NCBI GenBank assembly: GCA_033065855.1 | Contig: JAVXUO010001676.1 | Coordinates: 59,990 to 123,989, forward strand | Direction: 5' to 3' | DNA: 64,000 nucleotides | Source: Escallonia rubra | Taxonomy: Eukaryota > Streptophyta > Magnoliopsida > Escalloniales > Escalloniaceae | Part shown: piece by piece, positions 1 through 11,194 of the stretch | How positions within the stretch are numbered: position 1 is the stretch's first letter | Layout: every line of letters starts with the position of its first letter | The notes under the pieces: generated by a model | Databases searched by the model: none | Told to the model about the DNA's origin: nothing | Seen by the model: the letters and a program-made list of their open reading frames with translations, nothing else | Position numbers and translations under genes: made by a program

Positions 1-440
1 ACAAATATTCAGCATTTGTTGAGTACTACTAAAAGTTAACAATTGAGTTAATACATCTAAATCAACCACTTGCTTGGTTACCAAAATGAACAAATATTCC
101 TACAAATGTAACGTCAACTCTTGTCACATAAGGCATCATCCACCAAGCTCGTCGAATGTATCATCATTGCCATCCTCAGTAGCATCAGTCGTGGTAAGTT
201 CGGCCTGTAACAAAGCAATTAAAGACATGTTAAAGGATGTATCAATGTACTTGCATAACCGGGCCTAACCATGAATCCAACCTAAAATATATGAGTCAAA
301 CAATGATGGAACTACAACAAATATTTGCATTAGGAAAAGAGAAACAAAATCCTGTGTTTAGTGGACTTCAGGTGCATGGATATTGTGTTTATTGTTATGA
401 AAATCATTAACTCTAGATCCCACATGCACACACCATCTCC
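1..440. other. No gene recognised
   Basis: AT-rich sequence with only short reading frames that match no family I recognise. No structured repeat, RNA gene or splice-bounded exon was seen. Confidence 0.5.
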
Positions 441-606
441 ATGTTACATCCTCAAACACCCCTGAAACTCACCAAAAAAAAAATGGTTATAGTAGCCTTG
501 AATCCCATTTCATCACCAACACACAACATGTTTCATCAACTACAGCAGCCCATTCAACAACCTTACACACACACACATGAACCAACACACCCACACAACT
601 TAACAC

Positions 607-630
607 AGCTACTGCCTCACGGCAGTAGCT
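607..630. repeat. Perfect 10-bp-stem hairpin
   Basis: AGCTACTGCC (607-616), a four-base loop TCAC and GGCAGTAGCT (621-630) form a perfect stem. Shorter relatives with the same core lie at 777-792 (ACTGCC-TTAC-GGCAGT) and 4858-4871 (CTGCC-TTAA-GGCAG). All three sit inside CA/GT-rich tracts, so they look like a signature of one repeat family rather than a transcription terminator. Confidence 0.6.
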
Positions 631-923
631 GCCTTTTCTTTGCACCAAACCCACACACACGTGCACAACACACAACTCACACACACACTCAAAACACACA
701 GCACTACTCACACACCTACTCACACCTGTATACCCATTGTACACACACATAAAACACACACAACGCACACGGGTAAACTGCCTTACGGCAGTATCTTCTT
801 GCCTTGCAAACCCACATGTTTCCACCATTTCACACCCCACACAAAACACACCCACAGTGCACACTAAATCTACCCAACAACAGTACCCCTCTCTCTCTCT
901 TGGACGCACTCAAACATGCATGT

Positions 924-1015
924 ACACGGCCATGGCAGCCGTGTGAACACAGCTATGGCAGCCGTGCAAACACGGCCATGGCAGCCGTGCAAACACGGCC
1001 ATGGCAGCCCCTCCA
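924..1015. repeat. 23-bp minisatellite, about 4 copies
   Basis: Units begin at 924, 947, 970 and 993 (exact 23-bp spacing). Each contains CACGGCCATGGCAGCCGTG, itself an inverted repeat (CACGGC..GCCGTG) around CATG. The last unit is truncated and diverges into a TC-rich run. Confidence 0.85.
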
Positions 1016-1110
1016 TGGCTGTCCTCTCTCTCTCTCCTTCTCTCATACACTCACATGAACCCACATATATTCACACCCACATATATTCACACTCTCATAC
1101 TCTCTCCACA

Positions 1111-1610
1111 GCTTTACATAGTTGTGCACAGCCCACCCCTCCCCCAACCCCAATGTGGAAGTCCTATGCTACAAATCAGCGCTAGAAGAGCCGATTGTCA
1201 CTGCTGCAGCCCCCCGCCAAACACACATCACCTCCACTGCTACAGCAGTCCCATGCACACCCACACCACCCCCTGCCTTGCACTCACATCCACACCACGC
1301 ACACACACACGGCAGGTTGGCACACACACACACACACACACCCCGCACACCCCCTCCCCCTAGCAGTCACCATGGCTGCTCCCTCCTCCCTTCATCCCCA
1401 TGCACACACAGCTTTACATAGTTGTGCACGGACCATCCCTCCCCCCCACCCCAATGTGGAAGTCCTATGCTACAAATCAGAACTAGAAAGAGCCGATTGT
1501 CACTGCTGCAGCCCCCCGCCAAACACACATCACCTCCACTGCTACAGCAGTCCCATGCACACCCACACCACCCCCTGCCTTGCACTCACATCCGCACCAC
1601 GCACACACAC
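1111..1610. repeat. Direct duplication of a ~200-bp block (300-bp offset)
   Basis: Block 1111-1310 is repeated at 1411-1610 with very few differences (a C-run length change and a small AGAAAG insertion). Both copies start GCTTTACATAGTTGTGCAC and end in a CACACA run. Between them lies unduplicated CA-rich sequence with CCATGGCTGC. The second copy runs directly into the first ATP-citrate lyase exon at 1629. Confidence 0.85.
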
Positions 1611-1628
1611 ATTTGCTCTATTTTGCAG

Positions 1629-1901
1629 CATTGAAGCTGTTTGTGCTGCACATCCTACTGCTGATGTTTTCATAAACTTTGCATCATATAGAAGGTGAGT
1701 TCTCTTTTAGTAGCATCCTGGTGGACAGAGGTATCAATTTTCTACCACATATTGATTATATATTGGTAATTTTGCAGTGCTGCTGCTTGTTCAAAGACTG
1801 CTCTCAAACAGCCCACCATTGGAGTTGTGGCAATTATTGCTGAAGGTGGTCCAGTGTCAAACACTAAGGAGTTAATAGCATATTCAAGGAAAAATAATAA
1901 G
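1629..1901 (+). pseudogene. ACLB: ATP-citrate lyase subunit B fragment (two exons)
   Basis: Two short exons read through an intact intron. Exon 1 (1629-1694) follows a TTTTGCAG acceptor and encodes IEAVCAAHPTADVFINFASY, ending at a GTGAGT donor. Exon 2 (1778-1901) follows TTTTGCAG and encodes ALKQPTIGVVAIIAEGGP followed by NTKELIAYSRKNNK, ending at a GTGACA donor. This matches the CoA-binding/synthetase part of plant cytosolic ATP-citrate lyase B, which cleaves citrate to acetyl-CoA and oxaloacetate. Family members run to about 600 residues, whereas only about 60 are here. No upstream or downstream exons were found: upstream is CA-rich repeat, and the expected next residues (VVIGPATVGG-type) do not follow. 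It is therefore a gene fragment, possibly captured by a TE such as the CACTA whose end lies at 3555. Retained intron and splice sites rule out a retrocopy. Confidence 0.87.
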
Positions 1902-2870
1902 GTGACATAAAATTGATGGAAACTTGTCCTCTAGACTTGTGGTCTTAAGTTATAGCTTCTTTAAGTGTGGTGAACTTGTTAAGGAGAATGAAGATGAACA
2001 TAGTCTGGCTCAACTGCTCATTTAAAATTTTAAGTGCCTATTGGTAATGGCCATCATGCAAGTTATTGTTGTTGACTTTGTAATTGGTGGTGAATCGGAT
2101 GAGGTCCTATGGCGCTCACATCGCTTTGCACTTGCGTTATGAAAAAGACATGCTTCCTTTTAGCAGATGAACTCATGATTTATCCCTAGAAAAAGCTAAT
2201 GAGCTGAGGATAACGACGTCTGCGGGTGATATGACTTAAGACATGCTTCCAGAAAAAGACATGCTTCCTTTCAAGGTCACAGCCACAATGGCTGTGACCT
2301 GCTTGTTCTCACTGTTCCCTCTCCAAAGTTAATTAACCCTTCTTTCGTTAAACTCTAAGCAAAATAGCATCTGCCAATATCCTAGGAAAACCTAAAGGTT
2401 GCACAAAATATTCCATTGGTTGTATGACTGGGCGACTCCAACCCGATTCGAAACGCACAGCGTCATCAACTACGTACAAAACCCTGTCCTTTCAAGGGGA
2501 AAAAAAATCACACTCCAAACACGCTTCCATCCCCAATCATACACCTAGTTGCCTATGCAAACCAAATTAAAATCAATATGTACTCTACGATTCAACAAAA
2601 TCGGAATTTTCACTACTCGAACAATCAGTAAGCATCCGTTCACACTAATCAAACAACCCCTCCCAAAACTGATCAGAAAAACGTCAAAATTTCCGACAGG
2701 TAACAAAACTTCGTAAAAATAACTCGAACAAGCAAGCAATGCATGCTCAAACGATTGCATTGCTTGAGCAACAAGGGTTAATTAACTTTGTATCTACTGT
2801 CTAAAATCCTAACGATTGAAATAAGACCCAAACAATTAAAAGAACAACCCTAATTTGATTATACCAAAAA
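1902..2870. other. Intergenic, no gene recognised
   Basis: Nothing coding was recognised. A short near-repeat (AGACATGCTTCC) occurs at about 2150, 2240 and 2260. CACTACTCG at about 2606 was considered as a CACTA terminus but lacks the following TIR bases. The stretch lies between the ACLB fragment and a CACTA end and could be the interior of that element. Confidence 0.45.
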
Positions 2871-2987
2871 TCAAAACCCTAACAGTCAGTGAGAACAAAA
2901 CGGTTCAAGCTTAAAGAATTTCCATCAGTGAGTAAGAGGGCTTCGCACATACCTTCAGAGTGGGACGGTTGGTGGCGCGAAGGTTGC

Positions 2988-3175
2988 CTCCACAACGGCG
3001 ACGGGGGTGGGAGGGATGGAGGTGCGAAGGCTGCCTCCACAACGGTGACGGGGGTGGGAGGGATGGAGGTGCGAAGGCTGCCTCCACAACGGCGACGGGG
3101 GTGGGAGGGATGGAGGTGCGAAGGTTGCCTCCACAACGGCGTCGGGGGTGGGAGGGATGGAGGTGCGAAGGCTGC
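2988..3175. repeat. 47-bp minisatellite, four tandem units
   Basis: Units start at 2988, 3035, 3082 and 3129 with exact 47-bp spacing. Each contains CTCCACAACGGCGACGGGGG and a GGGAGGGATGGAGGTGCGAA stretch, with one or two substitutions. Because 47 is not a multiple of three, successive units read through all frames, which explains overlapping open frames on both strands. The position, next to CACTA subterminal repeats, parallels the 22-bp array at 35325 just inside the complete CACTA element. Confidence 0.9.
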
Positions 3176-3299
3176 CGCCACAATTTCTCTTCTGTTCGAT
3201 CTGTTCTGTTCTAATGTTTTGGCCGAAACAAATTCAGTTTTTCTCTTTGTTTCTTATGTATGTTTTCTATTTTTTAATAATTAGTAAATGCCTTTTTCT

Positions 3300-3555
3300 G
3301 TTATTAAAAATTGAAATACACATTTAGCGATGGAAATAATTCCGTCGATAAACTCCGTCACTATATTCCGTCGCTAAATTATTTGCGACGGAAAATTCCG
3401 TCGCCCACTTTTGCTCCCCGCGCATTTTTTCCCTCCAACATTTTAGTGCGACGGAACCTAGTCCATCGCCCAATTCCGTCGGAATAGGTGACTTTTAGCG
3501 ATGGAATGAATTCCATCGCTAAATTCCGTCGCTAATGGTCAATTTTCTTGTAGTG
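3300..3555 (-). mobile_element. CACTA (En/Spm-type) transposon terminus
   Basis: A cluster of direct and inverted GCGACGGA / TCCGTCGC subterminal repeats (3325-3535) ends in TTTTCTTGTAGTG (3543-3555), the complement of the CACTA TIR CACTACAAGAAAA. TTT follows and could be the 3-bp target duplication. The other terminus was not found upstream, so the element is truncated or extends beyond position 1. Because a GC-rich minisatellite adjoins this terminus, as at the 5' end of the complete element at 34885, it may be a 5' end in reverse orientation; strand is inferred from that only. Confidence 0.85.
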
Positions 3556-3959
3556 TTTTCATGACGAATAAAACTAATTGGTAAATTTTAATTAGACAAG
3601 TTATAAGCATTAAAACTTAATTCTGATTATGTTGGAATTAATGAGTGGTGACTATTGTGCGAGTTCAGTAGCAAGTAGTTGATTAACGCTCGCTTCTACT
3701 ACTCTAAGTGTTAAGCCAATATTCTTCTGAAATACGATTTAACAACTTAAAACAAAAGCTTAAACAAGGCAAGTATTTAGCGACTCCACGTATTATGTTG
3801 CTATCTATTCCTTATCTTTTAATTTACAATATAACGAAATTACATGTGAACAGACATGCATATGCAAATATCTCATAGTTATTGCATGCAATCTAACCAA
3901 ACAAATGGTGTTATTTAATAATCGAAACTTAGGAGTGATGCAAGTGAGATAGAATGTGA

Positions 3960-6792
3960 TGATGCTTGAGCATTGGGTGGAAGCGTGAGAGAAAATTGCC
4001 GCTGTCGTGGTGCCGTGTGGGAAGGGAACCCACTGCCCGGTTATACTGGGTGCTTTGGGGTGTATCAGGTGTGCTGTGTGTTGGTGTGTGTTTGGTGGGT
4101 GATAGTGAGAGTGTGTATATGTTGACGGGGGAAGGGAATGGGACTGCAAAGGCCGCCGAGAATGTTTGTGTGTTATAGGGAATGGTGTGTATGAACTATG
4201 CATGGTGGTGTGACTATGAGTGTGCGTGAATGTATGTGCAAAATGGTATGTGTAATGTGTGCGCGAATGATGTAACTACATGTGAAGATGCATGAGGTGT
4301 GCTGGGTAATAAATGTGTTTATGTGAGAGTTTGTGAGTGTTTATGGGTGAATAATGAGGGAGGAAGGAGGGTTGCCTGTGATTGTTTAATGTGAGGGGTT
4401 ACTGCCGAAAAGATGTGAGTGAAAGAGGGTGTGTTTTGGTGGATGTATTTGGTGTTGGTTGAGAGAAGGAAGTGCATATATGGGTCTGTGCGTGTTTTTT
4501 GACGCCATTTATGTGAGGGCATTGGGTGTTTTGGGAGTATTATTATGTTTGTGTGCGTGCTGTGTGCGTGCGTTGGTATATATATGTGTGTGTGCTTGCA
4601 TGGTAAATGGAGTGTGTACTGAGTGCATGTGTGTGCTGGGTACATGTGTTTGTGTATACATGTAAGTGCGTGAGTTTAGTGCATGCAAGTGTGTGTTCGT
4701 GTGAGCCTGTGTGCAAAATGGAGGGTGTTTGGTGAAATCTGGGTTAATGGGTGTAGAGTGTGTGTGTGTGGTATATATTTGTGTTGTGTTAGATGAGAAA
4801 GGGAGGGGGAAAAGTGTAGTGCGTGTGTGTGTGTGTCCAATGAGCAAGAAAGTGGTGCTGCCTTAAGGCAGTATATTGATGGGTGTGGTGTGTTTTGTGT
4901 AGTGAGTTTGTGTGTGTGTGAGGAATGAGTGAATGGGTAGAGTCTGTGTGTAAGTTTATTTCTGGAGAAGAATATTGTGCATAGAGGGAGGAAGAAACAA
5001 GAAAGTGAACTGGGTTTTTGGTTCGCGGCGGAATGTGTGGTAGGTGTAACGGGTTAGTGTTAGGTACGTCGCGTGTATTGAATAGTGTACAGCGATTGTT
5101 AGCACGTGAAATTTTAAAGTATAATACCTTAGGCTATATTAGAATATGTAGCAAAAGTTTATAATTTTCTGAAATCGTATGTATTTTAAATATTTTATGT
5201 AAGTTCATATTCGTAAAATGCTTTTGGAGCATTTAAACTCATGCAAATGTTCTGGAAAAATTAGTAATGTTTTATGGTACAAATAAGTCCCACATTAAGT
5301 TCAGTCATTTTTAGAGTTGATTTTTTTATCATGTCCATATCGCATTGGTTTTAGCAAAATAAAAATTTTAAAATAGTTTTGATGTCTTTTAAATTCTGAT
5401 TTCAATTTACATAACTTTTATAAGTATTCTAAAGCTGTTATAAAAATTGTGGGACTTTATGTTAACCTAGAAACAGTTATGGCTATTTATGGGATTTTAT
5501 GCATTTAAAGAAATTATTTTTAATTCAAAAATACTTGGAAATTTATAAAATTTATATTTTCATTTTATATGTTGTTTTAAACCATAAAAATGATTTATGG
5601 GAATTGATATCCATTATGGGTTATTGTTGAACCTCGAGTAGTGTGTCGGGATTTCGATCTAGGGTGGCCATGTGTGGGACTCGCTTCGAGTTGCGCGGTT
5701 TCAGGGTAGAAGTGAGCGCGTTGGGGGTAGTCGATATTAGGTTTATAGTATTATAAGATAGATTGTGTTCTAACAAATGGATAGCCAATCTAAGTTTATT
5801 TAGAAATTATTAATCGAGATTTGGTAGCATTGCTTAGCCTGGATCGAGATAAGAAATTCTATTCGAAACCCCATTTCATCTAATTGATATCATATATAAT
5901 GTTCTGAGTTATTATCAAAATTTTAATGAACTTTGATATTTTATTTGTCATGAAATTGTTCTCTAATGCCAGTGAAACCCTAATTTGAGTCTTATAGTGA
6001 TCGTTTGGAACTTCTTATTCTCATCAGTTTTATTTAATTTAATCATTGTAGAACTTTCTGAGTTGTGTTTAATTCCTTGAATATTGACTTGAGTTAGTAA
6101 ACCAAGTAGTTATAAGTATAATCTGTATTGTTGGCGGTAGAAGGATGGTCTGTTGGTTGGTTAGACTAGTATCTAAATGGACTAATCAGTGTACATATGC
6201 ATATGTATAGCGTATCAGGCACTGACATGATGTCTTTGCTATAGTGTACTACTCATGCTCAATATTTCTTATTCCTGTTTTATTGCACCTAAAGTGTTTT
6301 GGAAATGATTATTGATTTAAGGGATTAAGTTGATACACATCCCTACGTTTATATCGAAATGCATTGGTTTTATTTGAAAAATATTTTTGAAAATTATCAT
6401 TTGACTGTAAATGTAAAATCGTCTGAATCATTTTGTTGTTTTAAATCTTTGATCGACCTTACTGGGTTCTCAAAAACTCACTCTGCTTTGACTTCTTTTC
6501 CGCATGTGATAACCAACAATATGATATTTGGAGTGATTAGAGCCTGAACAAGAAGTCAATTGGAAATCCTACTAGTTCTTTTTGTAAAGCTCCTGCGAGG
6601 GAAAGTAATGTTTAACTTAGTTTCATGAGCATTTAATTTAGTGATTTATTTAAAAACAATGTAATTGAGAGTTTGAGTTATTTTAGAATCTCTGATACAC
6701 GTTGGGGCTTCCTTATCAAATTGAGGTAATTAAATGATCAAGTGATTGATCGATCAATTGATTAACGTTTTGAAAATTTTCGGGATGTTAAC
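3960..6792 (+). mobile_element. LTR-like retrotransposon fragment with GT-rich tract
   Basis: A GT-rich stretch (about 3960-4970) is followed by AT-rich sequence. The part from about 5090 to 5890 is clearly homologous to the arms of the palindrome at 14.9-17.4 kb: shared blocks include TAGATTGTGTTCTAAC near 5760, GCCAATCTA near 5785 and AAGAAATTCTAT near 5847. The region ends in CGGGATGTTAAC at 6781-6792, like an LTR end, but no matching start was found. Size and the GT-rich tract near one end resemble the 3-kb solo LTR at 17650. No protein domain is present. It is most likely a 5'-truncated solo LTR of a gypsy-type element; family assignment is inference. Confidence 0.45.
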
Positions 6793-6997
6793 GTAATTGT
6801 TTCTCTAAAATGTAACTACTAAGTACAAGGTGGTAGCCAGTTATTATAACTTCTCCCCCTCCTACACCAGGACATGGTAAAAGATGATATTTCCTTTCGT
6901 TTATCCCTCCACAGAATCCCACCCCCACCCCCTCAACAACACAAGAAAAAAAATGAAAAGGAAACAACACCAATGAGCAATCCTACTACACTCTTAC

Positions 6998-7217
6998 CTT
7001 GAATGCAGATTTTGTCCTTTGAGCAGTACTTCTTTTCTATCAAACACATTGTGCAAGAAATAGAATCAGCAAAAGTATGTTGTTTCTTCAGTATTTTACC
7101 ATTTTCACGCCACTGTTTTCCCGTTTCACCAACCCCGCGAACATGAGAAATCGCATAAATCAAACCGCGATCTAACAAAGACAAGTGTGATGTCATGAAA
7201 CTGGGATTTGAGCATAA
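6998..7217 (-). pseudogene. Oligopeptidase B-like (S9 peptidase) single exon
   Basis: On the minus strand an exon bounded by a CAG acceptor (complement at 7218-7220) and a GTAAGAG donor (complement at 6991-6997) encodes CSNPSF, SLLDRGLIYAISHVRG, GKQW, ENGKILKK and LIEKKYCSKDKICIQG. This order is that of the catalytic domain of oligopeptidase B / protease 2-like prolyl oligopeptidases (serine peptidases of basic-residue peptides), just before the GxSxGG nucleophile elbow. The exon ends at the residue before that motif, and no following exon with the catalytic serine was found towards 6790, nor any preceding exon. Full-length plant enzymes are roughly 700 residues; about 73 are here. It is an isolated fragment with intact splice signals, non-functional as a peptidase, and may have been captured or left by a decayed duplicate. 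Confidence 0.78.
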
Positions 7218-7800
7218 CTGTTGGAAGCATAATACCAAATCTAGGTAAAAGCTAGTACATGCAAGTCAGACTAGCACAAGCAATAAAGCTTTAGGAGGAA
7301 ATGATAGTGACCCGGGACCCTAGCTCATTAATCTAGTTTCCCATTCAGCAGAAGAGACAACTCATAATGCACTAAAGTAAATTGGGTTAAGTTGATAAAT
7401 CTGACTATTCTAGCATTACGACCATTCAACTGCTCCACTTGCTATCGTGATAATGCACTAGATACCGCTAAAGAAGAGCTGGATACGCCATTAACCACTA
7501 AACTAGAACACAAGTTTCATTTGGTCGCTGGATTTTAATTTAGTGCCAAAGTGACCATTGTGCTCATCAATTCGTCCACTTAAGTTATTCCGTGAGCTCA
7601 TTTCTTTCATAATTCACCAAGAAGGTAAACTTAATGATATTCTCAACATTGTGCTATGTGCTAAAGCTATTTGTCATAAAGTATGCTTAAACTGTCGTAT
7701 TTATTCCCATGATCTAAATAGCTTGCTTGTCAAGCATTCGTGCGAACCTTGCCCTAAATTGTCAATCCTTATAATATAAACTTTGATACATGTCGGGTTT
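7218..7800. other. Intergenic, no gene recognised
   Basis: No conserved domain in the short open frames. An expected upstream exon of the oligopeptidase fragment was looked for and not found. Confidence 0.45.
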
Positions 7801-10190
7801 AGAATATGACAAACGGTCTCTTGCACTTATTTTGGAAGCATTGATTTGTAGAAATTCCGTATCTAATGAGTGCTTATGTCGCCCTAATTCTTCACATTGC
7901 CAATCCTACGCACACCCACTTTTTGGTAATGCCAAAAGGAGAGCATAATTCATTTAAACATTTAGTTGTGCTTGTTGGATATTGTTGGCTTTGATTGAGA
8001 GGGAGCATACATTCGGATGGAATATGCATATGATAACTTGATATGGGGAACTTACATGCTTGAATCATATATTATCTTATTACTCTTGAAATATACATGA
8101 AGTATATGAGATTATTGAGCTACATTACATGCACCTCATGCCATTATCTTGCTTATAACTATCTTTTCGCACACGCATAACCTTGTCTTCTTGTTGATGA
8201 CAATGGGGGAGAAATAATCTTGATTTTATGTGGTATTTGATTGTGTGTTTTTTAGTGAACATTAGATGAGTAACATATCTTGTTTTAGCTAGAGGGAGCT
8301 GGCTATGAGCTTAATTTCTATACGAAAAAAATTGACATATCTTGAGTATACTAAAGATGAGCGGATGTTCTAAGTGAGATTATTGTGCTTAATTGAGTAT
8401 CATATGATACATCTAACCTTATACTCCCTCCGACCCTAAAAATTCGATCACATTGACTTTCCATGCATATTAAGGATTTAAGTTATATAATGTGTGTATT
8501 TCTCATTTACCCTTTAGAGAGAGAGGGGCAGAGAGTGGGCCATGAGAAGAAAAACTGGTTGGTAGAGTGTTAAATATGGAGAGAAAAATATAATAAAAAA
8601 GTGTAAAGTAGTGGGCCAGGAGAGAAAATGAGTTGATAGAGAGTTAAATGTGGATAGGAAAATAGAATAAAAAAAACGCAAGAAGGGTAAAAATGTAAAA
8701 ATACTTACAAAATTTTTCTTAATTTGAACGTGATCAATTTTTGTGGGACCGTCCAAAAAGAAAATATAATCAATTTTTGAGAGATGGTGGAAGTATAAAA
8801 TATATATTTGTCATCACTAAAAAGGGGAAGATTGTTAGCCTTACGGTTGAATAACCTAGATCTTGTGTTGATGATAACTACACAGTGATTATGTACTAAT
8901 GTGTGCTTTAAGTGGATTCTTAATAGGCATTTACTTACACACTCATGAAGACACATATGAGAAGTTGCATATATGGATTAAAGCAAAATAAGCTTAAGAC
9001 TATAGTGGACAAGCTATGGAAGTTACATCAAGTATAATGTCAAAGAGTAATAAAGAATTAATAGACTAAGTTACTTTGATTCATGATTGATCTTTATTAT
9101 TATGTAATTATTCGTGATTTGATGCTTGGATTGATGACTATAACCTAAAATGACCTTAGGGCACTTTGTGCATTGCATGTGAGTTTATAACTTTTCAAAC
9201 ATGTATGTTTCATGGAAATGGGTGAACTTTGGTGCTTAATGATTTTCTCAGCAAAATTTTGGAGCTAATATTTTTATATTTTGCTAAATTTTTTTATAAA
9301 TTTCCAACGCAAAAATCGGCACCTCAATCCTATTTTGTTAGAGAAAATTATGTCCAATATAAAAAAGGGGTTTCAGTAAGGTAGCCGATTGGCAGTAGAC
9401 TAATACAATCGACTGTATTGTTGAATAAAGTAGACTGCGTTGTTGGAATTTCAGTTTCGATGACTATGTTCAAGCGAAAGACCCCAACAACTAGTTTACA
9501 AGAACAAGTCGGCTGCAATAGCTATTTTGGCACATTTAATGCCTATAACGGCTATATTCCATATCCTCCGTGTATAAATGATTTGAAGCTTCGTCATACA
9601 CCAATGAAACCACATTCTAGGCCTCCAAACATTAAAGAAACATCAAAACGCATAGATAAATTTTTCTCTCTTTATTCTCATGATTATATATCATTAAAGA
9701 GAGCATCTTTGTGAGCGATTCTTTCATTGAGAGTGAGCATTCTTCAAGTCAGCAATTCTTTCATCTCTATTGTACTCGAGCTTCATTTGTACTCAATTCC
9801 TTTCAATAGGGTCTCTTTGTACACCAGTGATCTTTGTGCAAGGATTGTGATCAAGGCTTGGGTTTGTCAAGTCTTGAGACTGCTTTTTGGATTCAAGGCT
9901 TGTGCTTGGTGTGGGGTTATCACCAAGTGTTTCAAGGGTTATAATCTTGACTCAAAAAAAGAATGTTGCTAGTTGATTCTAGTACTCTTGCAACGGACTT
10001 CCTTGAAGAGGTGATTGATGGTAATTCAACCTAAACCATTTAAATTTCCTTGTCAAGTATCTCTAACTCAATCTCTTTACTTATTGCTGTATAATTGCTT
10101 GAGATTATGTAAATATGATCTTCATTGAAATATTGCTTGGTTTGATTGAGATTCATTGTTGTGCTCAGCTTAAATTTCCCATTAAGGTGG
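7800..10190 (+). mobile_element. Probable copia (SIRE-like) 3' internal region and LTR
   Basis: Around 8160-8215 the sequence has the form seen downstream of pol in SIRE-type Ty1/copia elements (TTGATGACAATGGGGGAGAA). At 8821 a purine-rich run AAAGGGGAAGA directly precedes TGTTAGCC (from 8833), the expected layout of polypurine tract followed by the 3' LTR start. The LTR-like sequence then runs to an uncertain end near 10190. There is no coding capacity left. A Stowaway-like MITE interrupts it at 8424-8793. The family call rests on layout only. Confidence 0.45.
8424..8793. mobile_element. Stowaway-like (Tc1/mariner) MITE, 370 bp
   Basis: The left end reads TA-CTCCCTCCGACCCTAAAAA and the right end is an imperfect inverted copy ending GGTGGAAG-TA, with TA dinucleotides outside both ends (8422-8423, 8794-8795). 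CTCCCTCCG is the standard Stowaway terminus. Inside, two diverged copies of a block of about 78 bp (beginning GTGGGCCA near 8536 and GTGGGCCAGG near 8612) are tandem. No coding capacity. It is inserted in the probable SIRE-like element. Confidence 0.75.
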
Positions 10191-11194
10191 GGAGAATGTA
10201 ATATGTCATTTTCTTAATAAATAAGTTTGTGCCCTTTTTGTAATGTTAAAAAGTTTTGGTACTTTTTGAACAAGTGGCTTGAGTTCTGGGGTATTTGAAT
10301 AATTTTTCATTTTAGGGTTTTGATTTAGACCGGCCTTCTTCTCTTCGGTCTCCCGTTTTTGCGGCAGCCTCTTGTAGTTATCCTTTCTATTGCTGCTTCT
10401 TGTTACTTCACACTTCAATTTTTCATATGCACATACCTCAATTGGGTATGTATTATATCTTTTCGCTATTAGCTATATCTATCATGCTTGCAGTCATTTT
10501 TGTCTTTCGGAGATTAAGCCCTAGAGTTTTAATTTTCACTTTTGATGCAAGGTTTGTGTGAGTCCAATATGGCACTATTGTCATCGAGATTTAGCTTGGC
10601 ATTTTGCTTGAATAAGGTAAGGGTTTGTCCTATTTTTGCTGTGATTAGGGGATTACTAGATTGTCAATATCTTATTCGTTAATCATCCAATTTATGTGTT
10701 CTTGGACTTTCTGAAAATGTTGTTATGTTTACTTAGACCTTTCAGTCCTAAATTTTCGCAGAATATCAATTTTACATATAAAAAAATTATCTTAAAGTCA
10801 ATTCGCTGTAGAAGTCCAGAATTTTTCTGTTTCTGACAGCCACTTAGATTTGCTATAGAATCTCAAACACTCTTTGATTTTTAGTGACCCTTATATTTCT
10901 AAAAAGCTTAGAAAATCCTACTTTAGCTTTGTTACTATTGAGTTTTTTGAGATTTGTTGTATTTTTGCTTCAAAACAACCATTGAATAAAATTTGTCTTC
11001 GCAGAGATATGTTATTTTCTGGTATCCACTTTGATTTGCTATAGAATCGTCATTACTCATTGGTTTTTAATGATTCTTGTATTTATGAAAAGCTCAACTA
11101 GTCTACTTGAACTTTGAAGTTTTGAGTTTTCTAAGATTCTGGGCTATATGTGATCGAGCCTTAGCGAGAATGTTAAGGCATAAGGTGGGGAGAT
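10190..11194. repeat. Unassigned DNA with a diverged tandem duplication
   Basis: No gene recognised. From about 10845 to 11100 two diverged copies of one block are in tandem: TTAGATTTGCTATAGAATC near 10846 and TTGATTTGCTATAGAATCG near 11031, each followed by a TTTTTAGTGA/TTTTTAATGA stretch and AAAAGCT. The last 70 bases before 11195 resemble the internal region of the TRIM element that follows. Confidence 0.5.

Larger units (their letters stand above)
540..1345. repeat. CA-rich low-complexity tract
   Basis: Almost continuous CA/CAC-type simple sequence (ACACAC, CTCACA, CATACAC) with TC runs at 890-900 and 1021-1042. It opens frames on both strands, but the translations are His/Thr/Pro-rich (or Cys/Val-rich on the minus strand) with no domain, so they are treated as artefacts. 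The GT-rich tract at 3.96-4.97 kb looks like a related sequence in the opposite orientation, because both carry short TGCC..GGCAG hairpins. Confidence 0.8.

Noticed and set aside
441-1698. Overlapping open frames on both strands in the CA-rich region
   Set aside because: Composition follows the simple repeats (His/Thr/Pro or Cys/Val), frames overlap on both strands and no domain is present. Only the last part, from 1629, is a real exon.
2606-2620. CACTACTCG as the missing second terminus of the CACTA element ending at 3555
   Set aside because: Only the first six bases match; the TIR does not continue and no GCGACGGA repeats follow.
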